Positions 18,302 through 29,201 are shown, counted from the stretch's first letter. The stretch: DNA of 64,000 bases from Leptolinea sp. (GCA_012798535.1 JAAZMZ010000019.1:19305-83304), one strand, 5' to 3'. Notes: a model not told the origin generated them from the sequence alone. Program-made: numbers and translations.

Positions 18302-19068
18302 AACGCGATCCTCTGCCCGTCCACCTGAACGATGCGCACTGGAACACCGTATGCCCGGGTCAGGTTCTCTGCCGTAAACACCCGTTCGCTTTGACCACTG
18401 ATTAATATCTTCCCTGCGCGCAGCAGTACGATCTGAGTGGAAATGGCCGCGGCTGCTTCCGGTTCATGAGTGGTGAGCACGATGGTGGAACCGGCTTTGT
18501 GCAGTTCACGCAAGATCTGAATCAGGCGGGCTTTGTTGGCAAGATCTAAATGAGAGGTCGGTTCATCCAGCAGGATAATGCGCGGCTGCTGGGTGAGCGC
18601 GCGGGCCAGCAGAACAAGCTGCCTCTCCCCGCCGCTCAGAGAGGTGACTGTGCGCTTTTCCATTTCGCTCAATCCGGATATGGCCAGCGCGTGCCGGGCG
18701 GCTTTCAAGTCGTTCTGCCGGGGAGATTCAAGGGGATTCAGGTAGGGTGTCCGCCCTAAAAGCACATATTCCAGAATTGAATAGTCAAACGGCATGTGTT
18801 CGATCTGGGGCACCAGCGCCATCATCTGGCCGGCTTCTCGACGGCTGTACTGATGCAGGGGCCGGCCGTTTAATTTGACAAGTCCTTCGCGAGGTGGTAA
18901 CCAGCCCAGGATCACATGCAATAAAGTGGATTTACCGGCGCCGTTCGGTCCTAACAACGCCGTGACAGAACCTTCGATGATCTCCAGGTTCAGATCTTTC
19001 AGCACATCCCGGTGATCTCCATCATAACTGTAAGAAATATGCTCCAGAGAGAGGATCGGCTGGCTCAT
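18292..19068 (-). CDS. FecE/BtuD-type ABC importer ATPase
   Basis: ATPase subunit of an iron-siderophore, heme or cobalamin importer. The 258 residues show Walker A LLGPNGAGKST at about 37-47, the Q-loop ALVPQ, signature SLSGGERQLVLLARAL at about 144-159, Walker B IILLDEPTSHLD and the switch histidine in LTTHEPE. It overlaps the permease stop by four bases and the THEP1 gene by ten, so the three genes form one operon. Confidence 0.92.
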   Translation of the reverse strand: MSQPILSLEHISYSYDGDHRDVLKDLNLEIIEGSVTALLGPNGAGKSTLLHVILGWLPPREGLVKLNGRPLHQYSRREAGQMMALVPQIEHMPFDYSILEYVLLGRTPYLNPLESPRQNDLKAARHALAISGLSEMEKRTVTSLSGGERQLVLLARALTQQPRIILLDEPTSHLDLANKARLIQILRELHKAGSTIVLTTHEPEAAAAISTQIVLLRAGKILISGQSERVFTAENLTRAYGVPVRIVQVDGQRIALWT

Positions 19069-20072
19069 CGTTGACTCCGCACACCGGTCATGGATAACAG
19101 CAGAATGAAGATCAACGCTCCCAGCAGCGATGTAACGACTCCCAGGGGAATTTCGCCGGGAAGCAGAGTGCGCGCCAGATCATCGCAGAACAGGGTGAAA
19201 ATGCCGCCAATCAGCAGGGTGGCCGGCAGGGTAAACCGCGAATCGGCTCCAAAAAGCCGCCGGGCAATATGCGGGACGATCAAACCAACCCAGGTAACCA
19301 GTCCGCTGACCGAGATCACCGACGCGGTAGCCAGTACGGCAGCTCCCAGCAAGATCAGCCGTTCGACTCGCGGCGTCGCTCCCATAGAAAAGGCAGCTGC
19401 GTCACTGAGAGAAAGCAGATTCAAACGCCAGCGCAGCAAGAACAGGATGACCAGGCTAATGGATGTGGCGGGTAAAATGCTTAAGAATTTGTTCCAAGTG
19501 CTGCTGGATAATCCACCCAGCAGCCAGAAGGTAATCTCCGGCAGTTGGCTTAACGGATCGGCCATGTATTTCAGGATGCCTAATCCGGAAGAGAATAGGG
19601 CCGAAACGGCAATACCAGCCAGCAACAGCCGCAATACCCAGCCGCCATATCTTAAATTGTGTGCCAGGTAATATGAGAATGCCAGGCCGGCAATGGCAAA
19701 AATCGTGGCAGAAGTTTGCACCAGCCAGGCGGTATTGCTGAGAAACACAATGGCGAAAGCCGCGCCAAACGAAGCTCCCTGGGTAACACCCAGAAATCCC
19801 GGCTCCACCAGCGGATTACCGAAGATCATCTGAAATACCAGGCCGGAGGCGGAAAGCGACATTCCCAGAAGGATGGCAATGATCATGCGCGGAAACCGTA
19901 GATTCATCACCAGGCGGGTGGCCATCTCATCTTCAGCAATAGCCGCCGGTGAAAGGAATTGAACGGAAGGGTATCGGCCAATCAGCAGAGATAACCCGGC
20001 GGCCAGCAGCAGAAGACAGGCCAGCAGCAGGATCGAATTCCCCGGCCGGAAGCGGGAAAATGACCCCCTCAT
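19065..20072 (-). CDS. FecCD-family ABC importer permease
   Basis: A 335-residue permease with about ten membrane helices. Family motifs: LRFPRMIIAILLGMSLSASG at about 55-75 and GLVTWVGLIVPHIARRLFG at about 248-266, which contacts the ATPase. Members import iron chelates or cobalamin. No periplasmic binding protein is found in the operon or elsewhere in the window, so it must be encoded elsewhere or be absent. The ATG is one base after the stop of a 52-codon frame (20074-20232). Confidence 0.92.
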   Translation of the reverse strand: MRGSFSRFRPGNSILLLACLLLLAAGLSLLIGRYPSVQFLSPAAIAEDEMATRLVMNLRFPRMIIAILLGMSLSASGLVFQMIFGNPLVEPGFLGVTQGASFGAAFAIVFLSNTAWLVQTSATIFAIAGLAFSYYLAHNLRYGGWVLRLLLAGIAVSALFSSGLGILKYMADPLSQLPEITFWLLGGLSSSTWNKFLSILPATSISLVILFLLRWRLNLLSLSDAAAFSMGATPRVERLILLGAAVLATASVISVSGLVTWVGLIVPHIARRLFGADSRFTLPATLLIGGIFTLFCDDLARTLLPGEIPLGVVTSLLGALIFILLLSMTGVRSQR

Positions 20073-20073
20073 C

Positions 20074-20232
20074 TTAATTCGCCCTGTATGCCGTTTGGGT
20101 AAAGAGGTAGGTGAATGACTGTTGCTTGATCACGACGGATACACCTCCATATTGATCTTGTTCTTTGGATGTAAGCATAATGTACATATATCTAAACTGG
20201 CGCCGCTTCTCTTCGATGGACGATCTGATCAT
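20074..20232 (-). CDS. Small ORF coupled to the FecCD permease, uncertain
   Basis: A 52-residue frame starting at ATG 20232 inside the end of the PadR gene (different frame) and ending TAA one base before the permease ATG. The second half reads DQYGGVSVVIKQQSFTYLFT, resembling two beta strands; a GGAGGTG also offers an internal GTG start for a 19-residue version. The tight stop/start spacing is what real coupled genes show. No family is recognised. It could be a relic of a longer protein or a leader peptide. Confidence 0.35.
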   Translation of the reverse strand: MIRSSIEEKRRQFRYMYIMLTSKEQDQYGGVSVVIKQQSFTYLFTQTAYRAN

Positions 20233-20761
20233 GAGCGCATTCTTCCAGCCACTCCAGCCACGCGGAGATTTGTTTGAGGCGGGAATTCAGAACCAGGCGG
20301 TCGTACTCATCTTCCACGGTAAGATTTTGCAGAGAAAGAAGCACATCCTGTTTCCAGGCTTCCGCTATGGATCTCTGTGTTGTGATCAGTTTCACGACAG
20401 TATCTGGACTTTCCCGCATGGCAAAAAAGAGTTTCGCCAGAAATATCTGGCGCATATCCCGGCCGTGCAATACAGGCTCCCGCAGCCATTTTTCATAGAC
20501 CATGGAACCGGCAGCCGTGATGTGGTATTCCTTGCGCATGGGCGAACTGCCAATCTGGATCATGTGTGAGATCAGATAGCCCTGGGCTTCCAGACTGTCC
20601 AGCATGGCGTACAGATTGCTCTGGTTGATATGCCACACATTCGAAATTCCCACTGGCTGAGAAAGCACTTTAAACAGGTCATACCCGTGAAGAGGCTTTT
20701 CGGCGATGAATCCCAGCAGAATGATCTCGAAGGGGGTGGATGTCTTTTTTCTGGGTGACAT
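20192..20761 (-). CDS. PadR-family transcriptional regulator
   Basis: A 189-residue regulator. The N-terminal winged helix (about 10-90) reads FEIILLGFIAEKPLHGYDLF then NQSNLYAMLDSLEAQGYL, the PadR core; the C-terminal half (about 95-185) is the helical PadR dimerisation domain. ATG 20761 is chosen because MSPRKKTSTPFEI fits the family start; the frame runs 26 codons further without homology. It lies just upstream of the FecCD-type importer on the same strand and is divergent from the glycosyltransferase at 20878, so it may control either. Confidence 0.85.
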   Translation of the reverse strand: MSPRKKTSTPFEIILLGFIAEKPLHGYDLFKVLSQPVGISNVWHINQSNLYAMLDSLEAQGYLISHMIQIGSSPMRKEYHITAAGSMVYEKWLREPVLHGRDMRQIFLAKLFFAMRESPDTVVKLITTQRSIAEAWKQDVLLSLQNLTVEDEYDRLVLNSRLKQISAWLEWLEECAHDQIVHRREAAPV

Positions 20762-20877
20762 AGTCAAAAAACGAATAATCAACGAATGAGTAGAAAAATT
20801 ATAGCATAGATAAAATTGGGCAGTTTGACTCCTTTGCATGCTCCGGTATAATGATGGGCAAAGGAAAGGAGCATTGC

Positions 20878-22101
<1,224 letters not shown>

Positions 22102-22102
22102 T

Positions 22103-23908
22103 ATGACATCTCCCGATAAACGCATTTTCCGACCTTTTCGCAAGGTGGTCTTACCGTTTCTTAATGATGAAATCACTCCGGTTTCTCTGGCGGCTGCCGT
22201 TGACCTGGGAGTGGAAATCCAATTGATCGGCCTACTGGTCGTTCCTCCGGGAGCTTCCGCCAGTGAAAAAACTGAGCCAGCCCGCCGCCTGCGCGGCCAT
22301 CTGCATGAGATTGCGGCGCAGCACGGCCTGTCCACGCCACCCGAACTGGTGGTATCACCCCAACCCTGGAAAGACCTGTGGAAGAAACTGACCCGGGAAA
22401 AAAGCACCCTGGTTTTATTGGAGTATCCGACCCTGTGCCACGGTCCATGGGGATTGACGGATGATCTGCTGGAATCCGCCCCCTGCGACCTGGCGGTCAT
22501 CCGCGGAGCCTGGCCTGCGCAGCCTTCTGCTATCCTGGTGCCGGTGCGCGGTGGTCCATCTGCGGAACTGGCGCTGCGTTTCGGGATGTCACTTCCCAAA
22601 AGCAGTTTCGAAGTTGTGCACTATTCCTCAACCAGCGACCATCACGGCGCTGACGAACCTTTCAAAGGCTTGGAACGCATTCTGCCCACTCTTCCCGGTG
22701 TGCAGTTTCGCCGCGATCAATCCGAAAACGCACTTGAATCCATCATGCAGCAGGCTGCCCGGAAAGATATCTTGATACTGGGTGCTCCCATAAAAGGGAT
22801 GCTTTCTGCGCCACCCATCCATAACCTGCTGCAGAATGCTCCCTGTGCCGTGGTTATGGTGCGCCGCAAAGGCCCGGTAAGACAAACCTGGAGCGGCACG
22901 GAGGGCGCCATGTCCGGTGCCAGTGCCATCAGCCTGCTGGTTGACCGCTGGTTTGCCGAGAATACCTACCACGCTTCGGAATTTGACGATCTCGGCTGGC
23001 TTGTCGATAAAAAAGAGCAGCAGGGATTATCAATCAGCCTGGCGCTGCCCGCCCTTAATGAGGAAGAGACGGTCGGTGTCGTTATCGAGACCATCAAGAC
23101 CAGTCTGATGGAAAGACATCATTTGCTGGATGAGATTGTGCTGATTGATTCCACATCCAGCGACCGCACACGGGAGATTGCCCGCGGGATGGGTATTCCC
23201 GTTTATATTCATCAAGAATTGCTGCGTGAATACGGACCGCGCCGCGGTAAGGGAGAAGCTCTCTGGAAAAGCCTGCTGGTCACCAGAGGAGACCTGGTCG
23301 TTTGGATCGATACGGATATCGTCAACATCCATCCGCGTTTTGTCTATGGTGTGCTGGGTCCTTTACTGGTCAACCCGAAATTGCAGCTTGTGAAAGGCTT
23401 CTACCAGCGGCCTTTGAAAAGTGAAGACCGCCTGCAGGCTGCCGCTGGTGGCCGGGTGACCGAATTGACCGCCCGCCCGATGATCAACCTGTTCTACCCG
23501 GAACTTTCCGGTGTAATCCAACCGCTGGCGGGTGAATACGGCGGCCGCCGCAAAGCCCTCGAACAAATTTCTTTTTCGTCGGGTTACGGTGTGGAAATCG
23601 GCATGATGATCGAGATGTTCGAGCGCTTTGGGCTGGAAGCCATCGGTCAGGTCGATCTGCTGGAGCGTATTCATCACAATCAATCGCTTGAAGCACTCAG
23701 CAAAATGTCATTCGTCATCCTGCAGACCATCTTCCGCCGGTTGGAACACCGCTACGGCCGGTCTCTGCTGGAAGATGTGAACAAATCCATGAAGTTGATC
23801 CATTACGCCGACCAGAATTACTTCCTGGAGGTGGAAGAACTTCCGGAAATGGAACGTCCTCCAATGGTAGAATTGCCGGAATACCGGGTTGCCCGGGGAA
23901 TGGCTTAA
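22103..23908 (+). CDS. gpgS: Glucosyl-3-phosphoglycerate synthase fused to UspA-like domains
   Basis: Forms glucosyl-3-phosphoglycerate from NDP-glucose and 3-phosphoglycerate, the first step to glucosylglycerate. Residues 1-255 look like two tandem universal-stress-protein-like modules (FRKVVLPFLND at the start; ILVPVRGGPSAELALRFG at about 140; ILGAPIKGM at about 225). The GT81 catalytic part spans about 300-590: SISLALPALNEEETVG, DSTSSDRTREIA, RRGKGEALWKSL, WIDTDIVNIHPRF and SGYGVEIGMMIEMFERFG. Known GpgS enzymes are about 320-400 aa without the N-terminal part, so the fusion is notable. Confidence 0.87.
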   Translation: MTSPDKRIFRPFRKVVLPFLNDEITPVSLAAAVDLGVEIQLIGLLVVPPGASASEKTEPARRLRGHLHEIAAQHGLSTPPELVVSPQPWKDLWKKLTREKSTLVLLEYPTLCHGPWGLTDDLLESAPCDLAVIRGAWPAQPSAILVPVRGGPSAELALRFGMSLPKSSFEVVHYSSTSDHHGADEPFKGLERILPTLPGVQFRRDQSENALESIMQQAARKDILILGAPIKGMLSAPPIHNLLQNAPCAVVMVRRKGPVRQTWSGTEGAMSGASAISLLVDRWFAENTYHASEFDDLGWLVDKKEQQGLSISLALPALNEEETVGVVIETIKTSLMERHHLLDEIVLIDSTSSDRTREIARGMGIPVYIHQELLREYGPRRGKGEALWKSLLVTRGDLVVWIDTDIVNIHPRFVYGVLGPLLVNPKLQLVKGFYQRPLKSEDRLQAAAGGRVTELTARPMINLFYPELSGVIQPLAGEYGGRRKALEQISFSSGYGVEIGMMIEMFERFGLEAIGQVDLLERIHHNQSLEALSKMSFVILQTIFRRLEHRYGRSLLEDVNKSMKLIHYADQNYFLEVEELPEMERPPMVELPEYRVARGMA

Positions 23909-23947
23909 TCCCCCGGCACCGGAATATCTTTTATTACAGGTTCAGAA

Positions 23948-24523
23948 ATGGCAGAGTTCTGGCTGGTGCGGCATGGACAAACGGATTGGAATCTGGAAGG
24001 CCGCCTGCAGGGACAATTGGATGTCCCATTGAATGAAACCGGGCGGGAACAGGCCCGTCAACTGGCAGTTACGTTGCGGGGAAAGCGATTCGACGCCATC
24101 TATTGCAGCGATCTACAGCGCGCCCGGCAGACTGCGGAGATCATCGCCCGGGTAGTCAATCTGCCCATCCGGCTGGATAAACGCCTGCGCGAGATCTCAC
24201 AGGGGCAATTTGAAGGCATGTTGTTTTCAGAAGTGGTGATGAAATTCGAAAACGCGCTGGCTGACCGGAGCCGTGATCCGGTGTATTCCCGGCTGCCGGA
24301 AGGCGAATCGGTTGCCGAAGTGGCTGCCCGTGTCAGGGATTGTATTGATGAAATTGCCTGCCTGGGGAGTCGTGAACCGGTGATCGTGGTGTCACACGGA
24401 CTGGCACTTGCCACCATTTTATGCCAGGCGCGTCCTTTCCCCATGGAAACCGTTTATTCTCACATCCAGGGAAATGCCACGGCTGAAGTGATCCAGTGGA
24501 TTGGCACACACTGCTGTGAATAG
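23948..24523 (+). CDS. Histidine phosphatase, candidate glucosyl-3-phosphoglycerate phosphatase
   Basis: A 191-residue phosphoglycerate-mutase-like phosphatase. The catalytic LVRHGQTDWNLEGRLQGQ opens the protein, with the second arginine in SDLQRARQTAE at about 57 and the second histidine in VIVVSHGLALA at about 150. In mycobacteria GpgP, the phosphatase that makes glucosylglycerate, is of this family, and the gene sits 39 bases after gpgS. Function by context is likely but not proven; cobalamin or phosphoglycerate phosphatases share the fold. Confidence 0.85.
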   Translation: MAEFWLVRHGQTDWNLEGRLQGQLDVPLNETGREQARQLAVTLRGKRFDAIYCSDLQRARQTAEIIARVVNLPIRLDKRLREISQGQFEGMLFSEVVMKFENALADRSRDPVYSRLPEGESVAEVAARVRDCIDEIACLGSREPVIVVSHGLALATILCQARPFPMETVYSHIQGNATAEVIQWIGTHCCE

Positions 24524-24638
24524 CGACACTTTCGGCTGATCCACAAATTGGTAGATCATTTCTCTAATTCATAAAACATCTCTATAATAATCGCAGGTTC
24601 AGGTTATTTCCTTATCTGCCTTCAAGGAGTGGGATATT

Positions 24639-25913
24639 ATGCCGTTGCGCACCTGGAATCGCCTGTTAAGGATCGGGTTTATCTCTACCCGCCTGCAAGG
24701 GACCGATGGGGTCTCACTGGAAACTGAAAAATGGGCAGCCGTGCTGGAACGTGCCGGACATCAGTGTTTTTATTTTGCCGGTGAATGCGACCGGCCGGCT
24801 GAAGTTAGCCGCATCGTGCCGGAAGCACATTTTCAACATCCTGAAATCAACATTATCAATCGAACGGCCTACTCCCAACCGCTCAGGCCGCCGGATATCA
24901 CACACCGCATCCATACTCTTAAGAATTATCTGAAAAACGAGCTATATCGTTTTGTCAGTGAATTCGATCTTGAGCTTTTGATCACCGAGAATGTGCAGTC
25001 CATCCCCATTCATATTCCCCTCGGGCTGGCGCTCACAGAATTTATCGCCGAGACCGGCTTTCCGGTGATCGGGCATCATCACGACATGTTCTGGGAACGC
25101 AAACGCTTTCTGACAAATTGCGTGTGGGATATCTTGAACTCATCTTTTCCGCCCCATTTGCCCAGCATCCGGCATGTGGTCATCAATTCATCGGCTGCCA
25201 ACCAATTGGCTGTGCGTACGGGCATTTCCAGCATCTTGATCCCCAATGTTATGGACTTCGATAATCCACCTCCTCCGCCGGATGAATATTCGAAGCAGGT
25301 GCGCCATGATCTCGGGCTGAAGGCCGGGCAATACCTTATCCTGCAACCGACGCGCATTGTGCAGCGCAAGGGGATCGAACATGCCATAGAACTGGTAAGC
25401 CGGTTGTATCTGGACGCGCAACTGGTGATCTCGCACGCCTCCGGAGATGAAGGCTATGAATATGAGCAATTCATTCGTGAATATGCCGAACGACTGGGTG
25501 TAACCACTCTGTTCATTGCCGATATTATTAAAGAAAAGCGCGGAAAAACCGAAGATGGCCGAAATATTTATACATTGGAAGATGTTTACCCGCAATCTGC
25601 CCTGGTCACCTACCCGTCAGAATTTGAGGGTTTTGGCAACGCTTTTCTGGAAGCCATTTATTACCACCGCCCAATCCTGGTCAACAATTATTCCATTTAT
25701 AGTATTGATATCAAACCCAAGGGATTCAGGGTGATCGAATTTGACGGCTATATCACCCAGGATACCGTGACCAGGACCCGCGAGATCATTCAAAATCCAG
25801 ATCTGGCCAAAGAAATGGCGGATCATAATTACGAACTGGCGCGCCATCATTTTTCTTACACCATGCTGGAAAGAAGGCTGCACACCATTATCTCCGAAAT
25901 CTTCGGAGAGTGA
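24639..25913 (+). CDS. Glycosyltransferase family 4, possible mannosylglucosylglycerate synthase type
   Basis: A 424-residue GT-B enzyme. It begins RIGFISTRLQGTDGVSLETE, a GT4 start, has HHHDMFWERKRF at about 147-158, the nucleotide-sugar loop PTRIVQRKGIEHAIEL at about 237-252, and PSEFEGFGNAFLEAIYYHRP at about 326-345. Because it follows gpgS and a phosphatase, an enzyme adding a second sugar to glucosylglycerate (as MggS does in Petrotoga) is a reasonable guess. AAGGAGTGGG precedes the ATG. Confidence 0.8.
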   Translation: MPLRTWNRLLRIGFISTRLQGTDGVSLETEKWAAVLERAGHQCFYFAGECDRPAEVSRIVPEAHFQHPEINIINRTAYSQPLRPPDITHRIHTLKNYLKNELYRFVSEFDLELLITENVQSIPIHIPLGLALTEFIAETGFPVIGHHHDMFWERKRFLTNCVWDILNSSFPPHLPSIRHVVINSSAANQLAVRTGISSILIPNVMDFDNPPPPPDEYSKQVRHDLGLKAGQYLILQPTRIVQRKGIEHAIELVSRLYLDAQLVISHASGDEGYEYEQFIREYAERLGVTTLFIADIIKEKRGKTEDGRNIYTLEDVYPQSALVTYPSEFEGFGNAFLEAIYYHRPILVNNYSIYSIDIKPKGFRVIEFDGYITQDTVTRTREIIQNPDLAKEMADHNYELARHHFSYTMLERRLHTIISEIFGE

Positions 25914-25988
25914 ACCGATATTATCATTCCATAAATTGAGTTAAGTTCACTGCAGGGATATTCGGTCATTCTCTATTAAAATAGGGGA

Positions 25989-27893
25989 ATGCCTTTATTA
26001 ACCACGGAGCGCCTGGGGAAGTCCTTTGGCGCTGTTGATCTTTTTGACGGTATATCAGTGAGCATTCCGGAAAAAGGCCGCATCGGGCTGGTCGGTCCCA
26101 ACGGGGTGGGAAAGACCACCTTTCTGCGCATCATCAACGGAGAAGAAGAAGCCAGCCGCGGGGCGGTGTTCCGTGCCCGCGGTCTACGTACCGGATACCT
26201 GCCGCAGGAATCCGACCTGACCGGTGAACAAACCCTCTGGCAGGAATGCCTTCAACCCTACAGTTCCCTGATGGATTGCCAGAAAGAGCTGCACCGTCTG
26301 GAAGAAGCCATGAGCAAACCGGACGCCGGTGAGAACTTGCTGGAATCCTACGGCCGCCTCCAGCATGAATTTGAGATGGCTGGCGGTTATCTGTATGAAA
26401 CCCGCATCCGGCAGACCCTGACGGGGTTGGGCTTCGCTGCCGATGATCACAACCGTCCACTCAGCCAGCTTTCCGGAGGCCAACGCACCCGGGCACTGCT
26501 GGCGCGGCTGCTGTTAACCCAACCAGACCTGCTGCTGCTCGATGAGCCGACCAATCATCTGGATATCAAAGCTGTGGAATGGCTGGAGGATACCCTGAAA
26601 GATTTCCCCGGCGCGGTACTGGTGATTTCGCACGACCGGTTCTTCCTCGACCAGGTGGCTGATACGATCTGGGAGATGGACAACGGTTTTGAGACCTATC
26701 ACGGGAATTACTCGGCCTATCAACGACAACGGGAGGAGCGACGCATCCGCCTTTTAAAAGAAATGGAAGCCCAGCAGGAGTTCATCCAGAAAGAGCAGGA
26801 ATACATCCGCCGCAATCTGGCCGGTCAGAATACCCGCCAGGCGCAGGGACGCCGGAAACGGCTGGAACGATACCTGGAAGAGAAGAAACTGGACCGTCCT
26901 GCTGCCGGTAACTCCCTGCGCCTTGATCTGAAACCTGCCCAACGCTCTGGCGACCTGGTGCTTAAAACTCACAGTCTGTCAGTGGGTTACGCAGATGAAG
27001 GCCGTCCTCTGTTCATGGTGCCCGATCTGATCCTGCTGCGCGGGGAATGTGCCGCCGTCATCGGCCCGAACGGCGCAGGCAAGACCACCCTGTTGAAAAC
27101 CCTGCTGGGACAGATCCCTCCCCTGGATGGGGAAGCGGCGCTGGGCGCCAGCCTGAAGATCGGTTATTTCGCGCAGGCTCATGAAGGCTTAGATCCCCGC
27201 AACACACTGGTGGAAGAGATCAACAGAAGCGCGCCGAAGATGCTGCCGGCTGAAGTTCGTGATTACCTCGCGAAGTTCCTGTTCACCGGTGATGATGTGT
27301 TCAAGACGGTCTCGCTGCTCTCGGGCGGCGAGCGCGGACGGCTGGCTCTGGCCTGCCTGGCTCTGAGTGGAGCCAACCTGCTTCTGCTGGATGAACCCAC
27401 CAACCATCTGGACCTTGCCTCTCAGGACGCTCTGCAGGCGGTTTTACAGGATTTCAACGGCACCATTCTTCTGGTTTCGCACGACCGCTACCTGATCGAC
27501 GCACTGGCCACCCAGATATGGGACGTCCAGCCGGAGGAACGCTTGATGAAGGTTTTCCCCGGCACCTACAGTGAATACGCAGCTTTCCGCCGGCAGGAGA
27601 AAGAAACCGAAACGCGGCCGGAAAATGAAAAGAAGTCCTCCGTTACCCAGGCTGCCGGCCAGGTAGACAAGGCGGGATCGTCGAAATCCACCCGGAAACA
27701 ACAGGAAGAGATGAAAAAACTGGAAGCGGATATATCCAGGCTGGAAAACGAACTGGATGTCATCAGCCGCCAGTTGGAAAATCCGATGGATGATCCGCAA
27801 GAGGTGGTTGAACTGGGAAGCCGGTTCAGTCAGATCCAACAGGAGCTGGAGGAGCAAATACGCCGCTGGGAGACTCTCTCCTCCGAGATGTGA
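25989..27893 (+). CDS. ABC-F family ATPase
   Basis: A 634-residue soluble protein with two ABC domains and no membrane part. ABC-F proteins act on ribosomes, in translation control or antibiotic protection. Domain 1: Walker A GPNGVGKTT at about 36, signature LSGGQRTRALLARLL, Walker B LLLLDEPTNHLD. The linker at about 245-320 is charged and helical (MEAQQEFIQKEQEYIRRN). Domain 2: GPNGAGKTTLL at about 360, LLSGGERGRLALACLAL, LLLLDEPTNHLD. A Lys/Glu-rich coiled coil (about 560-634) ends it, like the Uup/YdiF types. Drug resistance cannot be inferred. Confidence 0.93.
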   Translation: MPLLTTERLGKSFGAVDLFDGISVSIPEKGRIGLVGPNGVGKTTFLRIINGEEEASRGAVFRARGLRTGYLPQESDLTGEQTLWQECLQPYSSLMDCQKELHRLEEAMSKPDAGENLLESYGRLQHEFEMAGGYLYETRIRQTLTGLGFAADDHNRPLSQLSGGQRTRALLARLLLTQPDLLLLDEPTNHLDIKAVEWLEDTLKDFPGAVLVISHDRFFLDQVADTIWEMDNGFETYHGNYSAYQRQREERRIRLLKEMEAQQEFIQKEQEYIRRNLAGQNTRQAQGRRKRLERYLEEKKLDRPAAGNSLRLDLKPAQRSGDLVLKTHSLSVGYADEGRPLFMVPDLILLRGECAAVIGPNGAGKTTLLKTLLGQIPPLDGEAALGASLKIGYFAQAHEGLDPRNTLVEEINRSAPKMLPAEVRDYLAKFLFTGDDVFKTVSLLSGGERGRLALACLALSGANLLLLDEPTNHLDLASQDALQAVLQDFNGTILLVSHDRYLIDALATQIWDVQPEERLMKVFPGTYSEYAAFRRQEKETETRPENEKKSSVTQAAGQVDKAGSSKSTRKQQEEMKKLEADISRLENELDVISRQLENPMDDPQEVVELGSRFSQIQQELEEQIRRWETLSSEM

Positions 27894-27911
27894 TTTCAAC
27901 GATTATTCAGC

Positions 27912-27940
27912 GCGACATCCGCACATCTGGTCGCTATAAT
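27912..27940 (+). promoter_or_regulatory. Possible promoter of the radical SAM gene
   Basis: GCGACA (27912-27917), 17-base spacer, TATAAT (27935-27940). The -10 ends only four bases before ATG 27945, so transcription would begin at about that codon; either the mRNA is leaderless or translation starts at ATG 27960. Confidence 0.4.
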
Positions 27941-27944
27941 AAAA

Positions 27945-29060
27945 ATGATGTCCACGGTGATGGAAATTCTGGATAATCTGACCGGACCAGCCGCGTTATT
28001 CGAACCGGAAAAGGATGGACAGGTGCGCTGTCTGGCGTGTGCCAACCGCTGCCTGATCAAGCCCGGCGGCCGCGGTGTATGCCAAGTGCGCTTCAACCGC
28101 GGTGGAACGTTGATGGCGCCCCGGGGATATGTGGCCGGAGCGCAGGTTGACCCGATCGAAAAGAAACCTTTCAACCATTTTCTTCCCGGCAGCAGCGCCC
28201 TGACCTTCGGTATGCTGGGCTGCGACTTTCACTGCTCTTTCTGCCAGAACTGGCTATCCAGCCAGGTGCTGCGGGATGAACGGGCCACCCGCTCGGTGGG
28301 CCGTATCGAACAGGTGCAGCCGGAACAACTGGTGGACTATGCCGTGCGCAGCGGCGCACAGATAATCGCCTCGTCCTACAACGAGCCGCTCATCACCACC
28401 GAATGGGCGGTGGAAATCTTTACCCTGGCCGTGAAAGCCGGCCTGAAATGCGTCTACATCTCCAACGGTAATGCCACCCCGCATGCGCTGGAAATGCTGC
28501 AGCCCTGCCTGAGCGGCTACAAGATCGACCTGAAATCCATGCAGGAAAAGAATTATCGCGAACTGGGCGGACGGCTGCAGAACGTTCTGGATACCATTCA
28601 GAAAGCCTATGACCTGGGTTTCTGGGTGGAGGTGGTCACCCTGGTGATCCCCAGATACAACGATTCGAATGAAGAATTATGGGAAGCCGCCCGCTTCCTT
28701 TCTTCCGTGTCTGCGGATATCCCGTGGCATGTCACCGCCTTTCACCCGGATTACCGCATGCAGGACCGCCCGCCCACATCCGTGGAGACACTGACCCGCG
28801 CGGCCGAGATCGGCCAGGAAGCCGGGCTGCATTATGTGTATGCCGGCAACCTGCCGGGGCGGGTCAAGTCGCTGGAGGATACCTATTGCCCGGCGTGTAA
28901 CACACGCCTGGTGGCACGCTTCGGGTACACCATCAGAGAATATCAGATCACGGCGCAGGGCACCTGCCCGCAGTGCGGAGCGCGCCTGCCCGGCGTGTGG
29001 ACGGATAGGCCGGAGACGGTCAATATCGGGGGAGGGGGATACCCGCGGCGGGTTATTTAG
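27945..29060 (+). CDS. amrS: AmmeMemoRadiSam-type radical SAM enzyme
   Basis: A 371-residue radical SAM protein related to pyruvate-formate-lyase activating enzymes. An N-terminal cysteine pair region (CLACANRC and GVCQVRFN) precedes the radical SAM motif MLGCDFHCSFCQNW at about 85-98 (C-x3-C-x2-C). SSYNEPLITTEW and ISNGNATPHALEML follow, typical of the AmrS branch. The C-terminal 45 residues hold a zinc-ribbon-like CPAC and CPQC. Partners AmmeMemo A and B are not in the window. Start may be ATG 27945 or 27960. Confidence 0.87.
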   Translation: MMSTVMEILDNLTGPAALFEPEKDGQVRCLACANRCLIKPGGRGVCQVRFNRGGTLMAPRGYVAGAQVDPIEKKPFNHFLPGSSALTFGMLGCDFHCSFCQNWLSSQVLRDERATRSVGRIEQVQPEQLVDYAVRSGAQIIASSYNEPLITTEWAVEIFTLAVKAGLKCVYISNGNATPHALEMLQPCLSGYKIDLKSMQEKNYRELGGRLQNVLDTIQKAYDLGFWVEVVTLVIPRYNDSNEELWEAARFLSSVSADIPWHVTAFHPDYRMQDRPPTSVETLTRAAEIGQEAGLHYVYAGNLPGRVKSLEDTYCPACNTRLVARFGYTIREYQITAQGTCPQCGARLPGVWTDRPETVNIGGGGYPRRVI

Positions 29061-29122
29061 AAGAGACCTTCACAATTGAATACCACGGGATTCATTAAAC
29101 ACCTCTAGTGAAAATCCCTGCC

Positions 29123-29151
29123 TTGCCACATCGACTCAGGCCGACTACAAT
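29123..29151 (+). promoter_or_regulatory. Sigma-70-type promoter before the IMPase operon
   Basis: TTGCCA (29123-29128), 17-base spacer, TACAAT (29146-29151). Eleven-of-twelve-type fit is not claimed, but both boxes and the spacing are good; about 50 bases upstream of ATG 29202. Confidence 0.5.
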
Positions 29152-29201
29152 CAACGGGACTGACGTCAAATCACCATTTATTGCTAGAAAGTATTAAGCT
29201 T

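Noticed and set aside
24583-24588. TATAAT before the glycosyltransferase at 24639
   Set aside because: No recognisable -35 at 16-18 bases; left out as an isolated hexamer.
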